The notes below the pieces were generated by a model, which was given only the letters and a program-made list of their open reading frames with translations, was not told the DNA's origin and did not search any database. Positions 23,518 to 35,600 of a stretch of DNA of 64,000 bases are shown here, piece after piece. This stretch comes from Cladobotryum mycophilum (Eukaryota > Ascomycota > Sordariomycetes > Hypocreales > Hypocreaceae): positions 1,178,001 through 1,242,000 of the forward strand of contig CM071591.1 of assembly GCA_036429605.1 (NCBI GenBank), in the 5' to 3' direction. Numbering within the stretch: the stretch's first letter is position 1; every line of letters starts with the position of its first letter. The position numbers were made by a program, and so were the translations under genes.

Positions 23518-24333
23518 GGCTGAGTGAAATTGTCTGTATTATCTCTGTACTATATCGTGACTTCGAGGGGTCTGCCCCCTTTCGGGAACAAGGGATCGAT
23601 TCAGTTCTCCCTATTGACCCCCCAAGGCACATCGCGAGATTCACACACTCAAGCGCCATTCAAGGTGCTCAAGTGAGCCTCTCTGGCTTACAAGGGGACG
23701 GACAGAAACAGGAGGGATGCATGACCGAGGGATTCGGCATTTGGAAGAAAACTTGTATGAGAACTAAAAGGTTATGGAATTCATCATTGAAAAATAGGTC
23801 AAATTGTACATGTGAAGCCGAATCGCAAGTGATATTGATGACCATCACCACCTCCCGAAGCCTACGCCACCGTTGGGTGGGGGTCTTCTGACGTTGCGCA
23901 TAATGAGCGGCCGTAAGATCATGTGACTGCATCCCGGAACAACATGCATTCCGAAAGCCCTGAAGCGAGGTACGTACCGCGGGCTTAGCGCATCCCACAA
24001 CCACAATTTTTCCACCCAATTCAGCCCTCCACCTTCAGGTTCGTCAAAAGTTTCATTCCTCACACATCGTCAAATCGATTGCCCTGGTGAGCGCCATCAT
24101 CATCAGGTTAGTATGAGAAGCCACATGAACGACAACGAACATGATACTCTAGATGAGGACGAGAAGCGAATTCACAGACAGGATTCTAATTTCCGAGTTC
24201 ATTGAGTTCACCTCGTTACCAGCACACACACACACTCTCTCCCCCTCCCCCTCCTCCCAAAACCACAAAATCTTGAAGAAAAAATTCATCGCTAACGTTT
24301 GATATTTTTTTCTCTCCTCCAGAACTTGCAGTC
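23518..24333 (+). other. Upstream region and leader of RPS8
   Basis: About 0.8 kb between the duplicated tail and RPS8. It ends in a CT-rich leader. I saw no telobox-like element here, unlike the RPS6 promoter. Confidence 0.45.
24107..24322 (+). other. RPS8: Candidate 5'-UTR intron of RPS8
   Basis: Donor ATCAG|GTTAGT at 24107 (alternative CTG|GTGAGC at 24087), branch GCTAACG near 24291, polypyrimidine tract and acceptor CTCCTCCAG at 24322, twelve bases before the ATG. Leader introns are common in fungal ribosomal protein genes. It is inferred from splice signals only. Confidence 0.55.
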
Positions 24334-25052
24334 ATGGGTATCTCACGCGACTCCCGTCACAAGCGCTCCGCTTCCGGTGCCAAGCGCGCCTACTACAGTG
24401 CGTACCTCCAGAATAATTATAGATGACCGAAAGCCCGTATAGTTTCTTTTTTTGAAATATAAAAAAAAAACATACGTTCTGACCTCTGTCAACAGGGAAG
24501 AAGCGCGCTTTCGAGGCCGGCCGCCAGGGTGCCAACACCCGTATCGGCGCCAAGCGAATCCACACCGTCCGCACCCGCGGCGGCAACCACAAGTACCGTG
24601 CCCTGCGTCTCGACTCTGGTAACTTTGCCTGGGGTTCCGAGGGCTGCACCCGCAAGACCCGTATCATCGCCGTCGCCTACCACCCTTCCAACAACGAGCT
24701 CGTCCGTACCAACACCCTGACCAAGAGCGCCGTCGTCCAGATCGACGCTGCTCCCTTCCGACAGTGGTACGAGGCCCACTACGGCCAGGCCATCGGCCGA
24801 AGACGTCAGCGTGCCCAGGCCGTCAAGGAGGGCAAGGAGGTTGAGGAGGTCAAGAAGAGCAAGTCCGTCGAGAAGAAGCAGGCTGCCCGATTCGCCGCCG
24901 GCGGCAAGGTCGAGTCCGCTGTCGAGAAGCAGTTCGAGGCCGGTCGTCTCTTCGCCGTTGTCTCCAGCCGACCCGGCCAGTCTGGCCGATGTGACGGTTA
25001 CATCCTCGAGGGTGAGGAGCTGGCTTTCTACCAGCGAAAGCTCCACAAATAA
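24334..25052 (+). CDS. RPS8: 40S ribosomal protein S8 (eS8)
   Basis: Structural protein of the small ribosomal subunit. Exons are 24334-24397 and 24496-25052 (621 nt, 206 residues), close to the usual length. Diagnostic blocks are MGISRDSRHKRSASGAKRAY, then RKKRAFEAGRQGANTRIG, RIHTVRTRGGNHKYRALRLD and, near the end, SGRCDGYILEGEELAFYQRK. The intron donor is A|GTGCGT and the acceptor CAACAG. Codon use is strongly biased to C-ending codons, as expected for a highly expressed gene. A 242-codon open frame on the opposite strand is a shadow of this bias. Confidence 0.98.
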
Positions 25053-25843
25053 ACCAAGGTCGTTAGGCAAGTTGCTGGCATGGTGTTCAAGGATTTTTCC
25101 GCCGTCTTGGGCATTTTTCAAGGCATGAAAGAAGGCTTTTTTCATATTAAATAAAAGCAGTCGGGAAACGGGTCCATAGGGAAATGAAAAACTTTCTTGC
25201 AATGATGTAAAAAACATCCATCACATTTTTTTGCGTTCCACCTAGTATGATAATGAGACAAGACATAAAACCACCCATCTCAACGACTTGAAAAAATAAT
25301 AATCCAGTGCCTCTCATACACAATCTCTCTATATATGCTACGTTGCCTAGTAGTCCTAACTATTGTAATAGACCCAAAAAAGGAAAAACTCATCCCACAT
25401 ATGCTGGTTACAAAACATCACATGCCTTTGCTTCACAAAACAAAGTATACCATTATTTTGTTTTCTTTCAACTTCTTCATCTCATTTGTCTTTTGCTCTG
25501 CAGAATTATCAGAAACATGCCATAATACTGCCAGATGCGTGTGTGGTCAGTGTTGATTCCCATCGTTGCTTGTGTCTCTCTCTCTCTCCATTTCATCATT
25601 CGAAGGGTGTGGGGGGCACTCTCCCACCGGGGGTGTGCTACGCCAAAGTTCAACAACCTATATAACAAAAACAAGAAAACTCCCCGACTTTTTTTGGTGT
25701 GTCATATAAAAGAAGAAGAAAAAAAACCAAGAAAAGAAAATGGTTGTAAGAGGGATTTTTCCATGAAGTCGTGATGCAAAAAAAGAAATCGAAGAATAAA
25801 AATACAGAGCTGGGAGTTGGAGCTCAGTGAGGAATCAGGGTCT
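25053..25843. other. Convergent 3' spacer
   Basis: About 0.8 kb between convergent RPS8 and the GYP5-type gene. AT-rich 3' UTR-like DNA, no gene seen. Confidence 0.5.
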
Positions 25844-28725
25844 CTAAGCAAACTGACGCTTCACGTCTGTCCACTTGCGCGTGAGAGCTTCATGCTGGGC
25901 ATAAACCTGTGGTCTGTTAGCAAATCTGCTATAATAGTGACCGTCTAAAGGTGAGAGCATACCTCTGCGTAACGCAGCTTGGTCTGGACCAGTTCCTCTT
26001 CAAGCTCTGCCAGCTCCTTTTCTACCTTCTCATTTTCCAAATGCACTTTTTCGTTGCGCTTCATCAAGTCATCGCGTTCAAGTTTCCAAGTTTCCTCAAT
26101 TTCCAGAGGCTGCTTCTCAATCACCATCTTCAGCTCCTGGACCTGAGCCTTGAGTGCTTCATTTTCATCCTTGAGTTCATCATTCTCAACCTTGGTGTGG
26201 ACAAGCTCAGTTGCTAGCGCAGCCTGCTCACGGTCACAGACCTCGACTCGCTCTTCAAGTTTACGGACCTGAATAGTGAGGTTCTGATTTGACAACCGAA
26301 GGTCTTGCAGTTCTGTCTCGCGATCCTTTTCAGCCTTGGTCTTTTCTTCCCACTCTGTCTGATACGCCTTGAGGATCTCTGGAGAAATCTTAACCTCGCA
26401 AGCATCTCGAACAAGTTGATCTGCCCTGTAGATCTCCTTGTCGACGCTAGAGCTAGAGCTTCCAAAGAATCCATTCTCGAGAAGGCTTCCCTGGCTGGGA
26501 TCTTTGTCAATGTACACGTCAAAGAGCTTGTCCTTCAAGTAGGTAGTAAGCTGTTGCATGTCTGATAATCCTAGCAGCGTGGTCGCATTCTTCTGCATCA
26601 AAACTATTCCAAATCGAATGATGGCCGACAAGCCCTCGGAGAAAATCAAATCATAAATTCTGAGCACAAGCTGCAGGGGGAAGCGGTAGGCAAAAAGTGT
26701 GAGGAACCACTGCGTGGCATAAAGATGGGGAGAAATGCTCCGTCTGTGAAGATGACAGTACAGAGCAGGCTCAAGGTCTTCTAGCAGCCGCTCAAACTGG
26801 TACAGGTGCATGTGCAAACCAGGCATATCTTGGATGAAAAGATCTCGCAGGCCGTAATGGTTCATCAGGCGGACGAGGAGGCAGAAAGCTTCTTGTTCTG
26901 GCATCTATGACATTGTCAGCGACGTACAGGCTAGGTAAAAACAAATGATAACTCACATTAAATAATAGAGGCATAATCAGGAAATTCATGCCTTGTGCAT
27001 ACCCAACGCCTTCATCGAAGAGGGCGTATGCTTTGCAAACACCAAAAAGTCCATCCTGAAGTCCGGCAGCTGCTGCATACTTTGAATAACTTGTGCGAGC
27101 ACCAAGGTCGCGACGTATTACCTTCTCCAGTCGCGAAACAGCGATCGCATCTTCCTTGTCTTTACGCTTCCGCTCAGCAACCGCAGCCGCGTGAGCTTTG
27201 GCCAATGCTTCGGTGTTCTTTTCTCCCTTCTGTGACGAACCAATAGAACCATCTGAATGGACGGATGAAGCCGAGGAGGCTACGCCATCACCACTTTGGA
27301 CACTAAGGGTGCCGTTGCTAAGACTGCTGGCGGTGGTGCTGTTGCTGTGTCGGTTCTTCTCCTTTTCCGTGCCCCTCGCCACTAGGTCGCCGTAAACCAC
27401 CTCCAGGTCCTCATTTTTACTCTGAGCCAAGACCTGCCAAATGACCCCTCGGATAGCGCTGGGGATTCCCGTCGCTATAGCCTTGTTCAGTTCTTCCGCA
27501 CTTGATCGGGCCACAGCAGCTGGCCCTTCATAGACGACGGATTGCCAGAGGTCCCAGTCCACCTGTGACTCCGTCATGGCAGACGGCCCAGCGTTAATGC
27601 CTGACGCAGTTCCAGGAGCCAAACTGCTGTTTGGTGGTGGGACCGGGGATGGAGGTGGGATGTCCGCCATGAGGGGCTCTTCTCCGTTGGCCTTGGCACC
27701 AAGGGACTTGTCATCGGTGGTCAATGCAAGTGGAATACCAGCTTCCTGTTGCATTCGGAGCACTTTGAACCTATCCTTGAGGCTATCGCGGCTCAACCTA
27801 TCGCCAGCACGACTACCCTTTTCTTCCTCGAGTCTGCTCAGCATCATCTCCGGGTTGCTATTCAAGGTAGCAACAGAGCTAGCGGTGTTTCTTCTGCCGG
27901 TAGCTGGAGGTGCAGCATTGGCATTTTCTTTTTCCTTTTCCTTTTCCTTGTCCTTGCTCGAGTTTCGAGAAAGCCACGAAAAGGGGCTTGTCAATTTCCG
28001 ACCGGGCGGCTGGGGTGCGGCGGGAGGCGGCGGTGGAGGAGCAACAGCGGTAACTGGAGGAACGGGGCTTTTTGTCGGCGATTCTGCAGGCGGGGACCAA
28101 GGCATTGAGGGGAGGGCGTTGGTAATGCTGGTCAAGGACATTGTTTTGGTATGCTGTTCTTTTTCGGGGACACTCGCTGGTTCTGAATGCGCAATCAGTA
28201 AACTGGAAAGGGGCTATGATTTGGACATGGGAGTGGGAGGGAATACCTTGTGGTTGTGGGGCAGCAGCAACAGCGGCAGTATCATCATCCAAATTGACGA
28301 CGTCAAGGTTCGAAGCGTTCGAGAGCCGATGGGGAGGCGGTGTCGAGTCAGGTTGAGGGATCGATTTAGACTCGTCTTTCACAGAGGCAGTTTCTTCCTC
28401 TTCGTCGTCAGAGCTATCCTCGTCCGATGAATCTTGGTCCTCCTGCGGGGGCGGTTTTGTGATGGATGTAGTCGTAGATCTCTTGGTCAAAGATCGCACA
28501 GAAGCAGCATCGACGGCGTCTTCGAATGTGTCGTTATCGGCGGCCTACTCGGGGTATTAGTACTCCTTGCTCATGGCAACTGGTTAAGGTTTCGCAAGCC
28601 ATGTGGTGATGACAATGGCGGGACAACGGTCAACGTACCGTATCTTGGTCAGAGTCTGAGACGGACTCAGGTCTCGCCTTCACCTGTGAAGGCTCGGGAG
28701 AAGCGACATCGTCCTGCTGCGACAT
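25844..28725 (-). CDS. GYP5: TBC-domain Rab GTPase-activating protein, Gyp5 type
   Basis: RabGAP of the Gyp5/Gyl1 type, expected to act on Ypt1/Sec4-class Rabs in ER-Golgi and polarised secretion. Exons on the minus strand are 28725-28639, 28544-28247, 28182-26957, 26904-25963 and 25906-25844, totalling 2616 nt and 871 residues. The N-terminal 360 residues are disordered, acidic, then Pro-rich. The TBC domain lies at about 365-650: IPSAIRGVIWQVLAQ, the arginine-finger region VIRRDLGARTSYSKY, and the glutamine-finger motif GVGYAQGMNFLI. A long coiled coil follows (about 680-860; heptads rich in E, K and L), then YAQHEALTRKWTDVKRQFA. The 63-nt last exon and the 87-nt first exon are easy to miss. 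It is divergent from TOM1. Confidence 0.92.
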
Positions 28726-31700
28726 GGCTCTCTCGATGAAATTTTTTTTCTTTCCAAATTCTAACGTTTTTTTCTCAAAGAAGGTATGTTGAACAGACAC
28801 CCCTCAACAACCAGCCATCAACGAACGATTATGTAGGTAGGGTCGAGAGGTTCGTATGGTAGAATAAAAGGTCGGTCGGGTCGTAGAATGCTCGTAACAG
28901 GGGCTATAGTATAATAGAATGGACAGATGAAGGGATTAATGCAAACGAAGAAAATTCAGGTTGCTGATTTTCTCAAACAAAGAGGAAATGGTCGTGAGGA
29001 AGAAAATGAACGAGGTTAGGTTGGAGTGCTATAGTTGGCTCCTCCTCCCTTTCTGTTTGTGTATGTACAATTGGACTGGACTGGAGGAGTGTCTCAGGGA
29101 GTTAGTTGTGTGGACGATGGAGCACGGAGTACGGAGTACTTGGAGGAACCACCAAATGGCACTCGACCCGGTTTCGTTGGCATGGGCTCCTGGGCACTGG
29201 CTGGGGGGCTTCAGTTGCCAGTCTCTCCTCGGTACAGTGAGTGATTGGGGTTGGGGGGTTGCTTTGGCTGCCTGTGGATGGCCTGTGGGTGCGTAGGTGG
29301 CTCAAGAAGTTGGACCCTTTTAGTGGGCTCTTTTTAGTGCATTGCGGGTTCCTGGTCATTAATAAGGCCTGTGGGCCAGGGGTTCACACAAGAAAATTGA
29401 CTGAGGCGAAATTATTCCAGGTTTAGACACAACAAAAAGTTGTTTATCCATCCAAGCCATGCCAGCCAGGGTCGCGTGCTTTTTTTTTTTTTTTGCTTCC
29501 AGGGACCCCCCGAATGATCACCAACGGCACAGGTGCTCCGTACAGAGATCCCCCTTTTTCTTCTGACTACAGCTACCCGACATTGACAACGCATACCTAC
29601 GGAGTACATGAGAGGAGGTGAGCTCTGGCTTTCACAAGGGATGAGGGGGTGCATGTGTGTCTCTTCATCATGGCAAAAGACAGACATTGAAAGCCAGCCA
29701 ACGGCCCGACTTCTATAAATGCAAACTCTCTTTCGCAGTGTGTCTCTTGATCACTAAGTATGCATCGATACGACATCTGACATCTTGGTCATTCCATTGG
29801 TTCTCGAACAATGCGCCTGATGCTCTTGGATTGACCCCTTACTGGCCACGCGTTTCACGACTACTTGTTTCAGAAACTGGGCGTGCCGTTGGGGGCCCTG
29901 CCTTGCATCTATCAAACCTGGCATCTGCATAATACAATTAATTCATAGCGTGTCATCCATCACATGCTGTCGAACTGGTGGGAGCAGCGAGCATCTGTTA
30001 TGCTTTAGTACGGTTTATACGTGCATGAAAACATCATATTGGCATTGTTATACTTTGCACTGGCGAGACAAGTGCCTTGATCATGATCATGATGGAGTTC
30101 TATTCAAGTGCCCCCCCAAGCTAGATTGGTTTTGGAAATCAAGGATCCATAGATCCATAGATCCATTTGGGAGAGGCGGATACTAGTAGCGGTCAATCAT
30201 TCAATTCCAGGTTTCCTCTCAACACGCTTGGCTCAAAACAACACCAAAAAAAAAAAAGGCTGGCCCACCAAACCCCTGAGCCGAACCGAGAAAAAGTAAG
30301 ACAAGTTGGGTGTGCATCTGTGACGTACCCTGTGGTTGACCCTGTAATCCACTGATTCACTTTCACTTGTTGATGAGAATTACGGAGCAGAATGTTGTGA
30401 ATATGTGAAGCCCATGAATTCGCAGTGGACATGTGTGTTGTTGCCCTTCAGAATAGCCCTAGTAGAGAGGCAGAGGCAGAGGCAGAGGCAGAGGCAGAGG
30501 CAGAGGTAGAGGTAGAGGTCATCAAGACGCAAGGGAGTGCAAAGCGCCACAAACAACAGTAAATACCTACCAAGATCAGTGGCTTTCGAATCGCAAATCT
30601 CTATGCATTTCTTGCAGGTGATGCGGAGCAATATTTCCAGCAACAGGTCGCGCACGTTCCTAATCTCCTTTCCCAACATTTGTTGAGCAATGGAATGGAA
30701 TTTTAGAGGCGACTATTAGACATTTTACGCGATTCTGCAGTTTCAGTGTTTTCCTTTGGTACTTGTTTTTGACTGAGATGTTTGCCCTTTTTCACGACCT
30801 GCGATAGTACAGCTCGAAAAACATCCCCGAACTGTTTGCTAACCTAGAGTACTTCACAAGACCCTGATAGAGGTCGGCTGATAGGACCAACCCCGAATGT
30901 GTGTTAAGTCTCGTGGTACGGTCAATTGCATACACTAAGACAATCTCGAGGTGCTTCCAGTCACTACCTGCTGAGAAAGCATTCACATGATGGCGACAGA
31001 GATATTGTGGTTTGTTAATTTATAAAATGGGGCTGGTAGATGAGTCACTGCCCGAAGGATCATTCACTGTAGACCTTTGAAATCCATATGTTAGTGCATT
31101 TGTAGGGTAGCAATTCTCTTTAGCAAACATTTGTGTCCTCTATTTGCTATGGTCCAAGCGTTTCATGGTCGTGAAGCTACGATGAATTTAGATCTCCGAA
31201 TACCCTCTTGAGGTCCATGCTTCATCGTGATGGGAGTCAGCTTGGGTGATTACGGTAATGGAAAATATACATATATATAAACTACCAACTAAGAAGGATT
31301 CATAGATTGCATCTTCATTTACCCAGGTGTATGTACGCATATAAAATTGCAACGTAGTCTCTAAATTCATACTCTTATTGCAAGTAATATCAGATCAACG
31401 ACTAGTATCTGAACTGTGCCCCAAAGAACACGAGGAGGATGGACGAAATAGTACCGTCATGAGGCTGTTAAATGGAAGGTTCTGTCCCGGAATCATACCC
31501 GACTCCGTACATACAAACAAACAAACACTGGTGGTAATTACTAGCACTGTAGCAACCTTGGAACTCAAGGCGGGCACCTTGTACTACTACCCTGGTCTGG
31601 TGCTTGGAAACAGCTCCCCTCACTCACCGGAAAGATAATCCGGAGCTCTCCAGTGCATTCAATGGATGGCTGGAGGAGGTCTGGAGCCTTCTTTACCCCT

Positions 31701-32642
31701 CTGCCGCTTGTGCCACTGTGGGTTTAGTGCTAAGAGGTTGGAGATCCATTATCAACACAGTGCCTTCAGTGCAATGTTAGTAGTACTGGGTACCTAGTAG
31801 GCACTTGCTTCCATCCTCAGCACCAACTTTAGAACGTCCCTCTGCCTACAGCACCTGTACTTGGACTGCCCGCCTGCCCGCCCGCCCGCCTTCCATCCAT
31901 GACTTGACTGCACTGTCCTGCACCTGGAGAACCGAGACGTCCAGAGGGGGGACCACCACCACCACCTATTACGCAAAGGCCCACCCTCCTGCAACCTGTC
32001 GACCTGACGTTTTGACATGCAGCACTTCTTTTCCCTCCCAACAACAAACTCTTCCTTCTCTCCACTTCTTCCGCCCTTGGTTTTCACGACTGGGAGAATC
32101 GCGATAGGTCTTTAGGAGCTGGCTGATATACTGGTTTGTATCTCCGACATTCCTCTCGCCAACTCTTTGATTCTTTGACGCTTGATACTTGACGCTTGGA
32201 GAAGCTGTTTTTGGACGACCTGCACTCGTCTGGAAACCCAAGACTTTTCGAAGCTCCATCAGCAAACGTCTCCAACTCTCCCACGCGCCAACGTGACGAT
32301 CAAGCATCTTATCTACCCACCGATTTTCCTTACGAGAGCTCTTCGAAGCTGCAGGGTGCCCTGCTCTGGCGACAAGACGGCGACAAGTTTGTCACTTTGC
32401 CAAGCCTCGATTTCAAAGAAAAAGTAGCCGTCACCCACCTTTCATTGTCTTGATTTTGCCAAAAAGGCTGCAGCCTCGCCACCCGAATTTTCAACCTCAC
32501 ATCATTACGGCCCAGTTAGAAGCTTCCCAACCAAGGGACATCTCGTCTGTATTGGAAGCGCTGCCGCGCCGGTGGGCAGCTTGATTGTAGTGGAGGGGGA
32601 GCTTGCTTTCGTTTCTGCGGCTCTGCCGCTACCGTTGTTAAA
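28726..32642. other. 3.9-kb intergenic region upstream of TOM1
   Basis: Longest gene-free stretch of the window, between divergent GYP5 and TOM1. It contains TACGGAGTA-type motifs (29123-29138, 29598-29606, 31502-31510), a run of about 18 T near 29481-29498, a GGCAGA hexamer array (30469-30519) and, from about 31980 to the start codon, pyrimidine-rich DNA that looks like a promoter and long leader. Short ORFs show no domains. Confidence 0.5.
30469..30519. repeat. Hexanucleotide GGCAGA/GGTAGA microsatellite
   Basis: About six GGCAGA units followed by GGTAGA variants in the region between GYP5 and TOM1. Confidence 0.85.
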
Positions 32643-35600
32643 ATGGGCAAGATTACAAAGACGATGCAGGCCAAGCACCGGGAGACTTTGGTAAGCTACA
32701 TCTTTTCTTTTTGTGTAAAAAAAAATTCTCTTGATATCAGAAACTAATCGATGAATCCTTCTCATAGTCTCCCTGGCTCAAGGCTTATGTCGAGTCTACC
32801 TCCACAGCCCCTCTACCCCTCCTGCCACAGCACCTTGCCAGCTTCCCATCACGATGGCCCTTCGGACGTGGCGACCTCTACCACTGGATTCCTCTCTTGA
32901 ACAGGTTCGATACTGTACTGGAGCATTTCTGCCGAATCTACAACTTGAATGAGGGACCACAGCAACGAGACTTTGGCTGTGACTTGTTGCTCAATCACAC
33001 CAAAGACTCGGCGTTCGATGGTGAGAAGCAGTGGGACATGGATCAGCTAACAGAACTAAACTTTCCTTCGGATGGCGACAGACAACTCGTCGAAGCTGTC
33101 TTGAGATTTACTCGGATGCTACTAGAGCATTGCGGAAATCGCAGTATTTATGCTAGCAGCTTCCATCTGAACGCTTTGCTCAATTGTACTTCTCTGCCTA
33201 TTCTTATCTCGACCTTTGAAGTAGGATCGGAGCTGGCCCAAAGATACCAGGCCTCTGTTAAGCGCGTTGGAAGTGCATCCAGGCATATTAGCGCCGCCTT
33301 ACTCGCTAATCATTACAATATCGATCTTGAGCATGTTCAGCAGATGGCGTTACCGTTTGTCAAAACGCCAATCTTCAGCCTTTCAGACCCTACCCCTACC
33401 ACTACGCCGGCTTCTACATCTAAGGGTAAAGAAAAGGCACAAGGTAGTAGTGGTAGGAATGCTGCTACCATGCATGCCAATGACTTGGTGGCTATTGCAA
33501 CCACGGATGATAAGCGGTGGAACAGCTGGGGTGATGTCAAGGTGTTTTATTATCCCCAGGAGCCCGTATCGACCAATGATGTGCCCGCCGATCATGGGCG
33601 CTCGTCTTTGCCAGCGACCCCGACGCCACTGCGCCGGGGCTCGACTATGAATACACAACATACTCCCAAGGTTCGGAATACGGCAGGCGATGAATCTTCT
33701 CCACTGGGACCACGAACCCCCGCCGTTGCGGATGATCATACTGCCTCTGGGCAGAAGTCTTTTGAACTGCCTCAATCGATAGTCAGTTCCAACTCAATTT
33801 ATGATCTCCTCAATCGATGCCCCAAGGACATGCCAGCAGCCTCCAGATACGAAGTTTTCCATCGATTACGGGTGGCCAAGGCAATCACAGGCTCCCGCCA
33901 ATCACGCCAACAGATTCTGGCTGTTCGACTGCTAGCAATCATCAATTTGGCGTACATCCACACCGAGTCTAATTTCGTTGAAAAGGTCCTTCGCCAAGAT
34001 ATCGACGAAACCCGCCGATTTCAGTTGGTTTATCAGCTCGCCGAGTTGATTCACCCATCAGTTAACGGCAAATCTGATGTACCTTTGTGGCTGCAGACTG
34101 TCGCTTTTGCACTCCTTGAGGCTGTCTCAAGCTTCCATGCTAGATGTCAAGACGTGTTGTCGGCCGTAAATGCCAATGTTAATCACGGTATTCTTCTATA
34201 TGTCATCAGAAAGGCGGTTGCTGGGATGGCGGAGAGTCAACCCGGTGATGATAGTGATCAGGTCACCGAGGCGGATGAGTGGCGTAACAACCTCTTTTCT
34301 CTCACCTTGCATCTGTCCATGGCTACTCGTATTGGTAGTGAAATGGTGTCGGCTGGGTTGATGGATATCCTAGTCGAGATCCTTGGTCTGCGGTCCAACA
34401 TCGCGCAGCGTCACCATTCCATGGTTCTTGCATTCCTCGATGGTTTAATATGGACCTACCCCAACGCCTTTACTGCCTTCTTTAATGCCGATGGGTTGGA
34501 TGCTGTGGCTAAACTGGTGGTAGACACGGCCATGGAAGCACGAGCTCAACTGCAATCGTCCAAAGGCATCCAGCCTGATCAGCAATCAGGTGCCGTCGAT
34601 TACGAAATTCCGTATTACCAGCAACAAACACTGAAATGGCTGCTCAAGTTTATTCATCACATCATGTCTAATTCCTACAGCTACAGTGGAAACACAGACA
34701 GACTACTCCGAAATTTAGCTGAGAAATCAGACTTGCTGGCGTATCTGAGAGACATCATTGAAGATAAGAGGAGCTTCGGCTCCGTCGTCTGGACCAATTC
34801 AGTGACCATCCTTAGTGACTTCATCAATAACGATCCCACAAGCTTCGCCGCCATATCCGAGTCAGGAATGATCAAAACATACCTTGAGGCTATTACTGGA
34901 AGACCAGTGCCCGAGGAGCAGTTGAAAGCTCAGAGACCGAACGATGCTGAGGCCGAGGATGCCGATTCCCCCAACAGTTCTGCTGTGGCATCCATTGTCG
35001 AGAAAGACGACCGGCCGCATCCGCCTCCGGAAGAACTTATTCTTCAAACTCGCCATGAATCAGTCGCCTCTGGCATTCTGGCCTCATCAGATGCCATTAA
35101 TGTTGTACCTCAGGTGCTGAACTCTATTTCGCTAAACAATACGGGAATGAAGTTGGTGGTTGCCTCGAGGGCCTTTGAAAGCTTCTTGGAGATTTTTGAG
35201 AGTCCTGCTCATGTTAGATGCATGGAGACGGACGCCGAGCTGGCTAGCAACGTTGGAGCAAGCTTTGATGAGCTTGCACGCCATCACCCTCCTCTCCGAA
35301 TATCAATATCGAACGCTGTCATCGACATGGTTGCGCGCGTTCGGGTCTTGGGCATCGAAAAGGCTCGGGTCTCAGGATGGGGAGCTAAGTTGGTTGCCGT
35401 TGAAAACCCCAACGACGAAACGGCCCAAGATAAGACAACTGAGCCTGCTCAAGGAGCAAGGGAACCGGTAGTTCTGGAAGGGGGGATGTTGATATGGCCG
35501 ATGCCGCTCAATCGCACGAGACAAGCACCGAGAAACCCCTTGAGCCCTCGAAGGAAGCGACTTCAGAGTCGTTCATCCCATACATTTTTGCTCTTTCAAG

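Noticed and set aside
24489..25217. 242-codon open frame antisense to RPS8
   Set aside because: Low-complexity Leu/Gly/Asp product that exists only because RPS8 uses C-ending codons; the sense frame is a perfect eS8.
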